Numbered from the stretch's first letter, positions 1-10,118 are shown. The stretch is 36,954 nucleotides of DNA from Candidatus Colimorpha pelethequi (GCA_018064245.1 JAGHVO010000014.1:1-36954); one strand, 5' to 3'. Translations and numbers: made by a program. Notes: generated from the sequence alone by a model not told the origin.

Positions 1-18
1 TATATATATAGTTGTGCT

Positions 19-1998
19 ATGAATCCTTTGAAGTCGCTGTGGAAATGGTATTTCACCAAGAAAACACTCCCTTATTGGGGTGTGTTGGCCATTGATTGTG
101 CCATAGTGCTTTTTTCGGGTTATATGGGAACCTATATTCATGTAGGAGGCTCTGTATTTGTATCTTGTTTCTGGCCAATGACCCGAGGTCTGCTGATAAC
201 GTTGGCGTTCTGTATGATCGCCTTTAAATCGTATCACACCTACAAAGGCATTATCCGATATTCGACTTTCATTGATTTGTTTCGTGTGTTCTCCGCGCTT
301 ATGACGGGTACCGTTTTGGCGGGGGTGTTTTCGGGTTTGGTGCGCAAGTTCGACCTTATCCCCAATACGGTCATTTACACTCCTTGCATACATACCCTTT
401 TCTATATTGTCATTCTTTCCACCCTGTTGATGTGGATGGAACGCATTTTTGTCAAGCATGTCTTCGACCAGTTCCGTATCTCTGCCACTACCAAGAAAGC
501 CTTCATCTACGGCGTAAAGGCAGGTGGCATCGCTTTGGCGAAGAGTATCCACAACCAGCAGCCGCAGGAATACACCCTTGTCGGTTTCGTCAGTCCCGAA
601 GGTGACCTCCAGTCCAAATTCCTTTTGGGCGTACAGGTTCGTCGCGACGGTCCCAATCTTGTCAAGCACATGCGAGAAGCCGGTGCTACGGATCTGTTGG
701 TGTCGCCCTTGATGGTTGACTGCTTCCGTTCCAACGAGGAGCAGATTGACAAGATTATCGCCGCGGGCATTCGCATCCTTATGGTTCCTTCTGCCGAGGA
801 ATGGGACGGCAAGTCGCCCCTCCAACAGAACAAACTCAAGGAGGTGGAGATTGAAGACTTGCTGCCTCGAGAGAAGATAGAGGTTGATATGAACGCCATT
901 GGTGCGCAACTCACAGGACGCAAGATTCTCATTACCGGCGCCGCAGGCAGTATCGGTTCGGAAATGGTGCGACAGGTGGCCATCTACCATCCTGCCGAAA
1001 TGATTCTGATAGACCAGTCCGAGACTCCTATGCACGACATCCGACTGATGATGGCAAAGCAGTTCCCTGATGTCAAGGCGCAGACTATCGTCGCCACTAT
1101 CACCGACCAAGGATTTATGGAGCAGCTGTTCTCCATCCACCGTCCCGAATACGTCTTTCATGCCGCAGCCTACAAGCATGTTCCAATGATGGAGGACAAT
1201 CCCGTTCAGGCGGTGCGCAACAACATCAGTGGAACCCGTATTATCGCCGATCTCGCAGTGAAGTACGGCACCAAGAAATTTGTGATGATTTCCACCGACA
1301 AAGCCGTCAATCCCACTAACGTGATGGGTTGCTCCAAGCGCATCTGCGAAATCTATTGTCAGAGCCTAAATATGGCAATTCAAAAGATTCAAGACGGTGT
1401 TGCAGAGTCTAAGGACAATCTCCGCCAAGTTGATGGAAGTCTTCCTGTAACCCAGTTTGTTACTACGCGTTTTGGAAACGTGCTTGGCAGCAATGGATCG
1501 GTCATACCTCTTTTCAAAGAACAAATCAAGCAAGGCGGACCACTTACCGTCACGCATCCCGACATTATCCGTTATTTCATGCTTATTCCAGAAGCTTGCA
1601 AACTTGTGTTGGAGGCAGGCACTATGGGCAAAGGTGGCGAGATATTCGTCTTTGATATGGGCAAGCCTGTGAAGATTGTCGATCTTGCAAAACGTATGAT
1701 TGCTTTGTCGGGGGCCAAGGATGTAGAGATTCGCTACACAGGACTTCGTGACGGTGAAAAACTCTACGAAGAAGTTCTTTCCGACAAGGAAAACACCATT
1801 CCTACAAAGCATCCGAAAATTATGGTCGCTCAGGTGCGCGAGTACGACTACGAGGTTGCTCTGAAGAACGAAATTGAGTTGCAGGCGCTCTCGGGATCGT
1901 TCGACAACCTTGCCATAGTTCGCAAGATGAAAGAAATAGTACCGGAATACATAAGTAAGAATTCCATTTATCAGCAATTGGATCAAGAGAATTCCTGA
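19..1998 (+). CDS. Nucleotide-sugar 4,6-dehydratase, FlaA1/CapD/WbpM-type membrane protein
   Basis: A 659-residue protein of the long membrane-bound dehydratase/epimerase class that makes activated deoxy-sugars for capsule, O-antigen or glycoprotein glycans. The N-terminal ~145 residues hold about four hydrophobic segments. A CoA-binding-like Rossmann region follows. The catalytic SDR domain starts near residue 303 with the NAD-binding motif TGAAGSIGS (about 305-313). STDKAVNPTNVMG (about 424-436) is the family's modified catalytic region with the conserved Lys. Length is normal for the family and the gene is complete, with an ATG at 19 next to the contig end, so its promoter is not visible. 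It converges with the minus-strand gene ending at 2037. The substrate (UDP-GlcNAc-type is usual) cannot be deduced here. Family call is secure; the specific sugar is unknown. Confidence 0.93.
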   Translation: MNPLKSLWKWYFTKKTLPYWGVLAIDCAIVLFSGYMGTYIHVGGSVFVSCFWPMTRGLLITLAFCMIAFKSYHTYKGIIRYSTFIDLFRVFSALMTGTVLAGVFSGLVRKFDLIPNTVIYTPCIHTLFYIVILSTLLMWMERIFVKHVFDQFRISATTKKAFIYGVKAGGIALAKSIHNQQPQEYTLVGFVSPEGDLQSKFLLGVQVRRDGPNLVKHMREAGATDLLVSPLMVDCFRSNEEQIDKIIAAGIRILMVPSAEEWDGKSPLQQNKLKEVEIEDLLPREKIEVDMNAIGAQLTGRKILITGAAGSIGSEMVRQVAIYHPAEMILIDQSETPMHDIRLMMAKQFPDVKAQTIVATITDQGFMEQLFSIHRPEYVFHAAAYKHVPMMEDNPVQAVRNNISGTRIIADLAVKYGTKKFVMISTDKAVNPTNVMGCSKRICEIYCQSLNMAIQKIQDGVAESKDNLRQVDGSLPVTQFVTTRFGNVLGSNGSVIPLFKEQIKQGGPLTVTHPDIIRYFMLIPEACKLVLEAGTMGKGGEIFVFDMGKPVKIVDLAKRMIALSGAKDVEIRYTGLRDGEKLYEEVLSDKENTIPTKHPKIMVAQVREYDYEVALKNEIELQALSGSFDNLAIVRKMKEIVPEYISKNSIYQQLDQENS

Positions 1999-2036
1999 TC
2001 GTCGGTGCAACTTTGCCGTGCGTTTTGTTGCGTGTC

Positions 2037-2942
2037 TTATGGGCGTATTGTTTTGCCGATAGGAATGTTTCTCCATACGGGCAAGTGGTCGCTCACGCCG
2101 CCTTGGTAGCGAACTCCGAGATAGGCTCGGTAAGGTTTTTCTCCCATATAGGTTTTGTCTTCGGTAAGCAGCCAGTCAAACTGGTAGGCTTTTGTGGGCG
2201 TTTCTCCGCAACGGCATTCGCCATAAAGGAAAATGTTGTCTATCCACGACCACACACCTTGGTATTTGTAAGATCCAAGTCCGTTTCCTTGTGCGAGTTG
2301 CGAGTTAAAATCCCCCATTGTAACGATGGTCGCTTGTGGATGCGCTGCGGCCAGACTGTCGCAGAGTCTGTCCAATTCTTTTGAGATGCGGTCGCGATGA
2401 CGTGCCGCTCGTTCTCCTCCAAGTTGTGAAGGCCAGTGGTTGACAAGCACAAACAGCGTGTCGGCCGAGTCAACGACGCCGCCTACCAACAAGATGTCGC
2501 GCGTAAAAAATCCTTCTGTCGAGTCCGACATGTTGCAAGGCTGAGATTCCAGTACCTTAAAGCGATTGCTCTGGTATAGAAGTGCGCAATCCACGCCACG
2601 TTGGTCGGGCGATTCGTAGTGCACATATTTGAAACCCAGCTTGCGAAGCGGTGTGCCTTGGCAAAGTTCTTCGAGCACATGGTCGTTCTCTACCTCAGCG
2701 AGTCCTATTACGATAGGATTCTCCATCGCGACGATGGTTTTGTAGAGGTTGTTTCGTTTTGCGTAGAACCGTTTTGGAGTCCAGTGGTAGGAGCCTTCTG
2801 GTAGAAATTCGTAGTCGTTCTTGAGTGTGTCGTGCCAAGTGTCGAAGTAATTCTCCATGTTCCAAAATGCCACATGAATCGAGTCTTGGGCGGCGACGCG
2901 AATGGTCAGCAAGGCGAATAGGCAGAGTAGGAGAGGCTTCAT
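2037..2942 (-). CDS. Secreted endonuclease/exonuclease/phosphatase-family protein
   Basis: A 301-residue protein starting at the ATG at 2942 (MKPLLLCLFALLTIRVAAQ), which gives a clean Sec signal peptide; the longer open frame to 3194 runs through the promoter and is not used. Mature-region motifs fit the DNase I/EEP fold: FWNMENYFD near the N-terminus, GLAEVEN (metal-binding Glu), VNHWPSQLGG, TMGDFNS (catalytic Asp/Asn) and the C-terminal SDHLPV (catalytic Asp-His). Such secreted EEP proteins are common in Bacteroidetes and may hydrolyse nucleic acids or phosphoesters in the periplasm or outside the cell; the substrate is not determinable. A -7 box lies at 3027-3034. It converges with the sugar dehydratase and diverges from the Kef antiporter. 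Confidence 0.9.
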   Translation of the reverse strand: MKPLLLCLFALLTIRVAAQDSIHVAFWNMENYFDTWHDTLKNDYEFLPEGSYHWTPKRFYAKRNNLYKTIVAMENPIVIGLAEVENDHVLEELCQGTPLRKLGFKYVHYESPDQRGVDCALLYQSNRFKVLESQPCNMSDSTEGFFTRDILLVGGVVDSADTLFVLVNHWPSQLGGERAARHRDRISKELDRLCDSLAAAHPQATIVTMGDFNSQLAQGNGLGSYKYQGVWSWIDNIFLYGECRCGETPTKAYQFDWLLTEDKTYMGEKPYRAYLGVRYQGGVSDHLPVWRNIPIGKTIRP

Positions 2943-3026
2943 TTTGGGGAGGATGTGAGAAATTGATTGTGAATGATGAAAGGTGAATTGTGTTTTGCGC
3001 AATCGTGAAGTGTCAGTTTGACGTTG

Positions 3027-3034
3027 CAAATATA
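3027..3034 (-). promoter_or_regulatory. Promoter -7 box (TATATTTG) for the EEP-family gene
   Basis: On the minus strand TATATTTG matches the Bacteroidetes TAnnTTTG box. TTGC lies upstream at 3056-3059 with a 21-nt spacer, a plausible -33 element. The box is 85 nt before the ATG at 2942. The leader between them is poor in G on the sense strand. Confidence 0.6.
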
Positions 3035-3165
3035 GGCTTTTTTTGTGGAAGTAAGGCAATAAAATATGATGGTGAACGTTATAAAATTTAGTTGTGATTT
3101 GTTGAATTGCGCGCAATTCATAAGTCGAAATTTTGCCTCCTGTATAAAGCTTAAAAATTAGAATA

Positions 3166-5400
3166 ATGCCGCCACTATTCCTTGACCTTGCCATTATACT
3201 TGTTACAGCTGGAATTATTACAGTGATTTTTAAGTGGTTGAAGCAGCCGTTGGTGCTGGGCTATATTGTGGCTGGCTTTTTCATCGGTCCTTATTTTCCT
3301 TGGTTTCCCGCTATTACCGACGACGCCAACATCCATGTGTGGAGCGATATCGGAATAGTGTTCCTCATGTTCGCATTGGGTTTGGAATTCAGTGTGAAAA
3401 AGTTGAAGAAAGTGGGCGCGACGGGTGCCATTACGGCATTGACGGAGTTGTTTTTGATGTTCCTCATTGGCTCTACGGTCGGGAAAATTCTTGGCTTCGA
3501 AAAGATGGACTGCATCTTTTTAGGCTGTATGCTGTCGATTTCATCCACCACAATCATCATCAAGAGTTTTGATGATTTGAAATTGAAACAGCAGAAATTT
3601 ACAGGTACGGTAACCGCTGTATTGGTTGTGGAGGATTTGATTGCCGTGTTGCTTTTGGTTGTGCTGAGTACCATCAGCGTGAGCAAGAGTTTCGATGGCG
3701 GCAAACTGGGAATGAGTCTCATCAAACTGGTGTTTTTCCTGATTGTCTGGTTCATGTTCGGCATCTATCTTATTCCTACCTTTTTGAAATGGATGCGCAA
3801 GTGGATGACCGAGGAAACTTTGTGCATTGTGGCTGTGGGACTCTGCTTCGGTATGGTCGTTTTCGCCTCCTATGCAGGCTTTTCTTCAGCTTTGGGCGCT
3901 TTTGTCATGGGCGCTATTCTTTCCGAAACCATCGAGGCGGATACCATCCATAGAATCATCACCCCATTGAAAAACCTTTTCGGCGCGGTGTTTTTTGTGA
4001 GTGTGGGTATGTTGGTGAATCCAGAAGTGCTTGTGAAATATATCGTTCCGATATTTGTGATTGCCTTGACCGTGGTGCTGTTCAAATCGAGTGCGGCGAC
4101 GATGGGTGTGCTGCTGAGCGGCAAACCTATCAAGACTGCGGTGCAGAGCGGTTTCTGCTTTTGCCAGATTGGTGAGTTCTCGTTCATCATTGCAGGATTG
4201 GGATTGAGTTTTGGCGTTATTGATGAGAATCTCTATCCGATAATCGTGTCGGTATCCATCATCACCACTTTTGTGACGCCCTATATGATCAAGGGTGCGT
4301 TGCCGTTCTACGACAAGATGTATCCCAAGGTGCCCGATAGATGGAAAGAGGCTCTGGAGCGCTACAGCGATCAGTCGAAGAGCGTGGAACACGATATCTC
4401 GGTGAAAAAGTTCCTGAAAAAACAGCTGTCTTCCATTTTGATATATGGTGCCATTCTTACGGCGCTTTTGTTGCTGTCGTTTTCGTTGTTGGGACCTTTT
4501 ATCGACAAGACCTTCGCCGAAGCGGGACTTGGCGCCTTCTGGGGCCGATTCTTGTCCGTTATTGTCACTTTGGCGGTGATGGCGCCTTTTGTGTGGGCAA
4601 TGGCGGTGAAGAACGTGAATAGGGACCGTATCAAACGTCTGCTGAGTGCCTATGGCCATAGCCGCGCCGTAGTAGTTCCCGTATTGCTTTTGCGCTACTT
4701 TACGGCAATTTTATTTGTAGGACTCACTGTGGCGCATTACATCGACATGGCGGTGGGCTTTGCCATCGTGCTGGCGGTGTTCTTGCTGTTGCTGTTCCTT
4801 TTCTCTCGTCATGTGATGGGTTTCTACCATCGTATCGAGAGCCATTTTGTGTCGAATTTCAACAAGCGGCAGGCGCAGAACTCTTTCAGGATTCCGGAGA
4901 ATCTGGAACAGTATTTCTACATGGAAAAAATGGTGCTGACGCCTTATTCGATCTTGGTGGGGAAAAGACTTTTCGAGTCGCGACTGAGACAGGACTATTC
5001 CGTGAATGTGGTGTCGGTGGAACGTGGCGGAAAAATCTATGACCTGCCCGACAAGGACTTCATGCTTATGCCGTTGGATAAGCTGACGATGATTGGCAAC
5101 GAGGAGCGGCTGGCGGCTTTCCGCAACATTGTGGAGGTGGAACCAGAAATGCTTGTGCACGACTATTCTGACCACGAAATCAATATCTATCGCTATGGAG
5201 TTGTGGCACATGGCCCCTTGTGTGGAAACGACTTGCTGCATGCTGATTTCCAGAAAAAATACAACGCCATGGTAATCGCCATCGAGCGGGGCGGCAACTA
5301 TTTGCTCAATCCTCCCGCCAGTACTATTTTCGCCGCAGGCGATATTGTGTGGTTCGTTTCTCCCGAAGTAATTAGCTTGCAACGTTTTGAAATGATGTAG
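3166..5400 (+). CDS. Kef-type monovalent cation:proton antiporter with TrkA_C regulatory domains
   Basis: A 744-residue CPA2-family transporter. About twelve membrane segments of the Na+/H+ exchanger domain occupy roughly residues 1-385. A soluble linker (about 386-420) follows, then four more hydrophobic segments (about 423-545). The tail carries two RCK/TrkA_C-like modules (about 590-665 and 670-744); the phrase VERGGKIYD in the first is echoed by IERGGNYLL in the second. Such proteins exchange K+ or Na+ for H+ across the inner membrane, gated by ligand binding to the C-terminal domains. The full RCK_N nucleotide-binding domain of E. coli KefC is not evident, so the ligand is uncertain. The start is the ATG at 3166. 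Divergent from the EEP-family gene. Confidence 0.92.
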   Translation: MPPLFLDLAIILVTAGIITVIFKWLKQPLVLGYIVAGFFIGPYFPWFPAITDDANIHVWSDIGIVFLMFALGLEFSVKKLKKVGATGAITALTELFLMFLIGSTVGKILGFEKMDCIFLGCMLSISSTTIIIKSFDDLKLKQQKFTGTVTAVLVVEDLIAVLLLVVLSTISVSKSFDGGKLGMSLIKLVFFLIVWFMFGIYLIPTFLKWMRKWMTEETLCIVAVGLCFGMVVFASYAGFSSALGAFVMGAILSETIEADTIHRIITPLKNLFGAVFFVSVGMLVNPEVLVKYIVPIFVIALTVVLFKSSAATMGVLLSGKPIKTAVQSGFCFCQIGEFSFIIAGLGLSFGVIDENLYPIIVSVSIITTFVTPYMIKGALPFYDKMYPKVPDRWKEALERYSDQSKSVEHDISVKKFLKKQLSSILIYGAILTALLLLSFSLLGPFIDKTFAEAGLGAFWGRFLSVIVTLAVMAPFVWAMAVKNVNRDRIKRLLSAYGHSRAVVVPVLLLRYFTAILFVGLTVAHYIDMAVGFAIVLAVFLLLLFLFSRHVMGFYHRIESHFVSNFNKRQAQNSFRIPENLEQYFYMEKMVLTPYSILVGKRLFESRLRQDYSVNVVSVERGGKIYDLPDKDFMLMPLDKLTMIGNEERLAAFRNIVEVEPEMLVHDYSDHEINIYRYGVVAHGPLCGNDLLHADFQKKYNAMVIAIERGGNYLLNPPASTIFAAGDIVWFVSPEVISLQRFEMM

Positions 5401-5468
5401 GTGATGTGATAGATTTTGTAAATTCAAATTACTGACTATTAACCATTTAATCTAAATTTATAGCTCAA

Positions 5469-7103
5469 ATGAAACACTTTTTTGCTGTTTGCTTGATTTG
5501 TGTTTTGGGATTTCAGGCGTTTGCCCAAGAGGACAAGGGTTTTGAGATCGCCAAGAATCTGGAGGTGTTTTCCAATGTTTACAAGAACCTTCATCTCTAT
5601 TATGTGGATGATGTGGATCCCGGCAAGACTATGAAAGTGGCTATCGACGCCATGCTTTCCTCCCTCGATCCCTATACCAACTACTATCCTGAAAGTGATA
5701 TGGAGGATGTGAAACTGCAGTTGCTGGGCCAATATGGCGGCGTGGGCGCTTTGATTCATCAGAAGGACAAAAACATCTATATCGCCGAACCCTACGAAGG
5801 TTTGCCGGCTGACAAGGCAGGACTGAAAGCTGGCGACCGTATTGTGGAGGTGAATGGCGAAAGCACCGAAGGCAAGAGTACTTCCGACGTGAGCAGCGCC
5901 ATGCGCGGACAGTCGGGTACTACCGTGGTGCTGAAGGTGGAACGTGACGGGAAAATGATGGAACGTACCCTTACCCGACGAGAGATCTCTTTGCCCAACG
6001 TTCCTTACAGTGGCATGGTGAGCGGTGAAATCGGCTATATCAAACTCAACGAGTTCACGCAGGATGCTGCCAAAAATGTACGTGAGGCATTTGTGAATCT
6101 CAAAAAGAACAATCCCGCAATGAAAGGTGTAATTCTCGACCTCAGAGGAAACGGTGGCGGATTGATGAACGAGGCTGTGGATATTGTCAATATGTTTGTC
6201 AAGAAGGGCGAGTTGGTTGTGGAAACGAAAGGCAAGGTGGCGTCGAAGACCATCAAGAGCTACACGCTGCATGCTCCCGAAGACTTGAATATTCCGATGG
6301 CGGTGTTGATTGACGGCTATAGCGCTTCTGCCAGTGAGATTGTAAGCGGCAGCTTGCAGGATTTGGACCGTGCGGTGATCATTGGCATGCGCAGCTATGG
6401 GAAAGGTTTGGTGCAGAATATCTTGCCGATGTCTTATAACAACCAGATGAAGATTACGGTGTCGAAATACTATATTCCCAGTGGACGTTGTATTCAGGCC
6501 ATCGACTATAGCCACCGCGACGAGAATGGTCGTGCCAGCAAGATTCCCGATTCTTTGAAGACCGCTTTCAAGACACGAAACGGTCGCACTGTATATGACG
6601 GCTATGGCATTGAACCCGACGTGGAGGTGGAGCCTCGCTATATGTCAAATATCGCCATTGGATTGATGAATAAATTATTGGTGTTTGACTACGCTACGGA
6701 ATTTGTGCGCAAGCATGAAAGCATTCCTTCCGCTGACTCTTTTGAAATTACCGATGAAATCTATTCCGATTTTGTGAACTATCTCGCCGACAAGGATTTG
6801 GAATATTCTACCGTAACGGAAAAGGTTATCAAGGAATTGCGAGATATTGCCAAGGAAGAGAAATACCTCGAATCCATCAAGGATGATTTGGACGCAATGG
6901 AAAAGAAATTCCAGGAGGAGAAAAAGGATGATTTGGAGAAGCATCGCGAAGAGATATCTGAGATGTTGAAGTCCGAAATTTTGGTGCGCTACTACTACGA
7001 AAAGGGCCGTTTGCAAGGAATGCTCAAGAGCGATCCCGAGGTGATGAAAGCCATCGAGATTCTCGGCGACAAGAGTCAGTACGAGAAACTCTTGGGGAAA
7101 TAA
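5469..7103 (+). CDS. S41 family C-terminal processing peptidase (CtpA/Prc-like)
   Basis: A 544-residue secreted serine protease. MKHFFAVCLICVLGFQAFAQ is a signal peptide. An N-terminal helical region contains the S41 phrase LDPYTNYYPESD. A PDZ domain covers about residues 85-170 (GLKAGDRIVEVNGES). The tail-specific protease core has DLRGNGGG (about 225-232), the serine motif GYSASASE (about 283-290) and the catalytic Lys motif SYGKGLVQ (about 308-315), giving the Ser-Lys dyad. The last ~100 residues are charged and helical. These enzymes trim or degrade periplasmic proteins from their C-termini. The gene heads a co-directional run with the O-antigen ligase-like gene (32 bp gap) and the M16 peptidase gene. 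Confidence 0.95.
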   Translation: MKHFFAVCLICVLGFQAFAQEDKGFEIAKNLEVFSNVYKNLHLYYVDDVDPGKTMKVAIDAMLSSLDPYTNYYPESDMEDVKLQLLGQYGGVGALIHQKDKNIYIAEPYEGLPADKAGLKAGDRIVEVNGESTEGKSTSDVSSAMRGQSGTTVVLKVERDGKMMERTLTRREISLPNVPYSGMVSGEIGYIKLNEFTQDAAKNVREAFVNLKKNNPAMKGVILDLRGNGGGLMNEAVDIVNMFVKKGELVVETKGKVASKTIKSYTLHAPEDLNIPMAVLIDGYSASASEIVSGSLQDLDRAVIIGMRSYGKGLVQNILPMSYNNQMKITVSKYYIPSGRCIQAIDYSHRDENGRASKIPDSLKTAFKTRNGRTVYDGYGIEPDVEVEPRYMSNIAIGLMNKLLVFDYATEFVRKHESIPSADSFEITDEIYSDFVNYLADKDLEYSTVTEKVIKELRDIAKEEKYLESIKDDLDAMEKKFQEEKKDDLEKHREEISEMLKSEILVRYYYEKGRLQGMLKSDPEVMKAIEILGDKSQYEKLLGK

Positions 7104-7135
7104 TCATTGGTTAACAACAACTCAACATTCTTCAT

Positions 7136-8692
7136 TTGGATTTTCTCGGTACACAGTCCTCGGTTTGTCGCTCTCGGCTTACAAGACACATCTACATTGC
7201 GCTCTTGTGTTTGTTGGCTGTAAGCATGACTACATCGACCTTTGTGGCCAATTTGGCGTGGGTGCTGTTGGCTGCCAATTGGATCGTGGAGTGGAACTGG
7301 AAGGAGAAATTCGCTGATTTCAAAGAAAATAGGTTGCTGCATCTTTGCCTATTGTTTTTCTTGTTGCATTGTATTGGATTGTTGTATAGTTCCAACTTGG
7401 AGTATGGGTTGAACGATATCCGTAAAAAGTTGCCCTTGTTGGTGGTTCCGTTGGTTGTGCTGACATCTAATCCGCTTTCTCGTAAAGAGTTGTGGTGCGT
7501 ATTTGGGTGCTATGCAACCACCATTTTTGTGGTCTCCATCATCGGATTGGTGCGCTACCTTACAATCCCTGATTTGCCTTATCGTGAGATTGTCCCTTTC
7601 ATCTCGCACATTCGTTTTGCGCTCAATGTTTGTTTTGTATTTTGCTTATTTGCATACTTTTTGATGCAAAAAACGCCATTCTCGATTGGTTGCTTCAAAT
7701 CAACAAATTTGATTGAAACAGATCAAACTCGTGATGGTAATAATCGGAAAATCAGTAAGTCAACAATAATCATAAGCGTACTGATGTTGTGGCTCTTGGG
7801 ATTCTTGCTTTTGTTGCGCTCTTATACCGCTTTCTTCGTGTTGTTTCTGCTGCCTATACTTTTTCTTTGTTGGGAAAAGGCGTGGCTTTCGTGGAAAGGT
7901 GCTGCTTATTTGGGCGTTGTTGTGTTGATGATGTTGCTTGTAGGTGGCTATGCACGAGATTATTTTGGAAATTGTGACCGTTCAGGCGGCGTGATAGAAA
8001 ATGGGTCGTACATAGAGTCCGACGTGTCGGAACTTTCTTTGCGCTCTCATTGGAATGAGGTGAGTAAAATGCCTATCGATGATCCTACTCCAAACGGCTA
8101 CGCCGTCTATCCAACCTTGGTGCGCTATCTCAACAGTTGCGGCTACCCCAAGGACCGTTCCGGAATTGCGATGTTGAGTGCCGAAGATGTACGCAATATC
8201 GAGAATGGGATGGCCAATGTGGTTTATGCCAATAGGTTGAGTCTGCGTAGTATGTGCTATGTGATTTTCTACGAATTGGAGTGCTATCGGGTCAGCGGAT
8301 CTTTGGGCGAATCCAGTTTTTTGCACCGAGTGGAATTGTGGCGGAACGGTTGGATGGTATTTCTGGAACATCCCTTTTTCGGAGTGGGAACGGGCGATGC
8401 GGTGGATGTCAGCCATGCTCGTCTGGATGCCACTGATTCACAACTTGCAGGCACAGGAAAACATACGCACAATCAATACCTTTCGCTTTTGTTGGCCTTT
8501 GGCATAGTGGGGTGTGGATTGTTGCTGTTCTTTTTTGTACGTGCGCTTTGCTCTCATTCCTTTGGTTTTCTTTTTGTGCTATCGTTGACTATCGTATTGC
8601 TGTCTTGCCTCTCCGAAGATACTTTCGAGACGCTGGCAGGGTGTCTCTTCGCTTGTATTCCTTGCTTGTTTTATCATCGAAATAGTGAGTAG
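7136..8692 (+). CDS. O-antigen ligase / Wzy-type polymerase family membrane protein
   Basis: A polytopic protein of the Wzy_C/WaaL superfamily, which polymerises or ligates surface polysaccharide on the periplasmic side. Several hydrophobic segments are followed by the hallmark large periplasmic loop (about residues 275-420), ending in the conserved FFGVGTGD and HTHNQYLSLLLAFG region, then three more membrane segments. The reading frame opens with TTG at 7136, giving 518 residues and including the first membrane helix. The first in-frame ATG is at 7226 (residue 31) and would cut that helix, so I prefer the TTG, with doubt. It lies 32 bp after the S41 protease gene and 52 bp before the M16 gene. 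Ligase versus polymerase cannot be separated from sequence alone. Confidence 0.82.
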   Translation: MDFLGTQSSVCRSRLTRHIYIALLCLLAVSMTTSTFVANLAWVLLAANWIVEWNWKEKFADFKENRLLHLCLLFFLLHCIGLLYSSNLEYGLNDIRKKLPLLVVPLVVLTSNPLSRKELWCVFGCYATTIFVVSIIGLVRYLTIPDLPYREIVPFISHIRFALNVCFVFCLFAYFLMQKTPFSIGCFKSTNLIETDQTRDGNNRKISKSTIIISVLMLWLLGFLLLLRSYTAFFVLFLLPILFLCWEKAWLSWKGAAYLGVVVLMMLLVGGYARDYFGNCDRSGGVIENGSYIESDVSELSLRSHWNEVSKMPIDDPTPNGYAVYPTLVRYLNSCGYPKDRSGIAMLSAEDVRNIENGMANVVYANRLSLRSMCYVIFYELECYRVSGSLGESSFLHRVELWRNGWMVFLEHPFFGVGTGDAVDVSHARLDATDSQLAGTGKHTHNQYLSLLLAFGIVGCGLLLFFFVRALCSHSFGFLFVLSLTIVLLSCLSEDTFETLAGCLFACIPCLFYHRNSE

Positions 8693-8744
8693 TGTGAAAA
8701 CGTCTGATTTTTCGATTCTAAATTTCAATTTTCAATTGTAAAAA

Positions 8745-9965
8745 ATGTTTTATCAATATTATAAATTAACCAATGGAGTGCGCATCGTATTCCGGCAGAC
8801 GACTTCGGATGTACTGTATAGCGGTGTCTATATCGGAGTGGGTTCTCGCGACGAGCAAGGATACGAGGAAGGTATGGCGCATTTTATCGAGCATTCTATT
8901 TTCAAGGGTACGGAACATCGTCGTTCCTATCATATCCTCAATCGTATCGATGGGGTGGGGGGTGAACTTAACGCATTCACTACCAAGGAGGAAACTTGCA
9001 TCTATGCCACGTCTTTGTCGGAGCATCTGGAGCGCTGTCTGGAACTTTTTGCCGATATTTTGTTCCACTCCGCTTTCCCCGAAAAGGAGTTGCAGAAGGA
9101 GAAAGATGTTGTGCTGGAGGAGATCAACAGCTACAAGGATTCGCCTGCAGACCAAATCTATGACGATTTTGAGGAATATATCCTGCAAGGTCATCCTTTG
9201 GCGCACAACATTTTGGGAACACCAAAAAACGTGCGTCGTTTTACGCCCGATGCTATTCGCGATTTCATGCGCCGCAACTATACCACCGACCGTATGGTGA
9301 TTACCGTTGTGGGCAATGTGAAGTTTGACAAATTGGTCCGTCTTTGCGAGAAATATTTCCAGCAGTATCCACTCACGCCTTCAACCTTGGTGCGCAACAA
9401 TCCACCGGAATATCGTCACTTCGAGACACATCTCAATCGTCGTACACATCAGGTGCACATGCTTTTGGGTTGCAAGGCGCCTCACTGCTATGATGAGAAA
9501 AAGGTTCCTTTTACCTTGCTGAACAACATTCTTGGCGGTCCTGCCATGAATTCCCGTCTGAATGTGGCTATTCGTGAGAAATATGGTTTCTGCTATACCA
9601 TTGAATCTCAATATGTGCCATTTACCGATGCGGGCTTGTTCTATATCTACGCTGGCGTGGATGCCGACGCTTGGGAACGTGCCACACAGTTGGTATTGGA
9701 GGAACTTGACAAATGTTGCCAGTCGCCGTTGCATCCTCGCCAACTTAAAGCCGCCCAACAGCAACTAATCGGTCAGATGACAATCAACAACGATTCGGGT
9801 CTCAACGAGATGCAGTCTATTGGCAAGGCATGCCTCAACTACGACCATGTTGATACGCTTGAAGAGATGAACCACGACATCTATTCTGTGACGCCCGAAG
9901 ATATCCTCACTGTTGCGCAGGAACTTTTTCAACCCGAGAATCTCAGTATCCTCTATTACAAGTAA
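8745..9965 (+). CDS. M16 family zinc metallopeptidase
   Basis: A 406-residue pitrilysin-family peptidase. The inverted zinc motif H46-F-I-E49-H50 is intact in MAHFIEHSIFKGT, and the downstream EEINSYKDSP region supplies the third zinc ligand. The C-terminal M16_C half includes the RExYGFCYTIES-type segment typical of the processing-peptidase-like branch. Length fits the short ~400-residue bacterial subfamily of mitochondrial processing peptidase homologues. No signal peptide is evident, so a cytoplasmic role in peptide or protein processing is likely. The ATG at 8745 follows a G-poor leader. It is probably cotranscribed with the two genes upstream. A repeat-rich non-coding stretch begins straight after its stop. 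Confidence 0.93.
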   Translation: MFYQYYKLTNGVRIVFRQTTSDVLYSGVYIGVGSRDEQGYEEGMAHFIEHSIFKGTEHRRSYHILNRIDGVGGELNAFTTKEETCIYATSLSEHLERCLELFADILFHSAFPEKELQKEKDVVLEEINSYKDSPADQIYDDFEEYILQGHPLAHNILGTPKNVRRFTPDAIRDFMRRNYTTDRMVITVVGNVKFDKLVRLCEKYFQQYPLTPSTLVRNNPPEYRHFETHLNRRTHQVHMLLGCKAPHCYDEKKVPFTLLNNILGGPAMNSRLNVAIREKYGFCYTIESQYVPFTDAGLFYIYAGVDADAWERATQLVLEELDKCCQSPLHPRQLKAAQQQLIGQMTINNDSGLNEMQSIGKACLNYDHVDTLEEMNHDIYSVTPEDILTVAQELFQPENLSILYYK

Positions 9966-10066
9966 TTAAAGTTTCTCAGGTTATAACCCTGAATGGGTGG
10001 CACAGACCAGCATAGGCCTGTGAATAAGGAGGCTGTTCCATTCAAGCCCTGTAGGTGCGCCCCTGT

Positions 10067-10118
10067 GCGGACCTCAGTCCGCATTGGGTAAGATGGGAAT
10101 TCCAAACAATATCCGTCA
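10067..10118 (+). repeat. Dispersed repeat element, component a, copy 1
   Basis: A 52-bp segment that matches the minus strand of 13789-13840 at 45 of 52 positions without gaps. It opens with a small palindrome (GCGGAC, 4-nt loop, GTCCGC) and closes with CAATATCCGTCA. REP-like dispersed intergenic element. Confidence 0.85.

Noticed and set aside
2943-3194. 84-codon N-terminal extension of the EEP-family protein
   Set aside because: It covers the -7 box and low-G leader and overlaps the start of the antiporter gene; the internal Met begins a perfect signal peptide.
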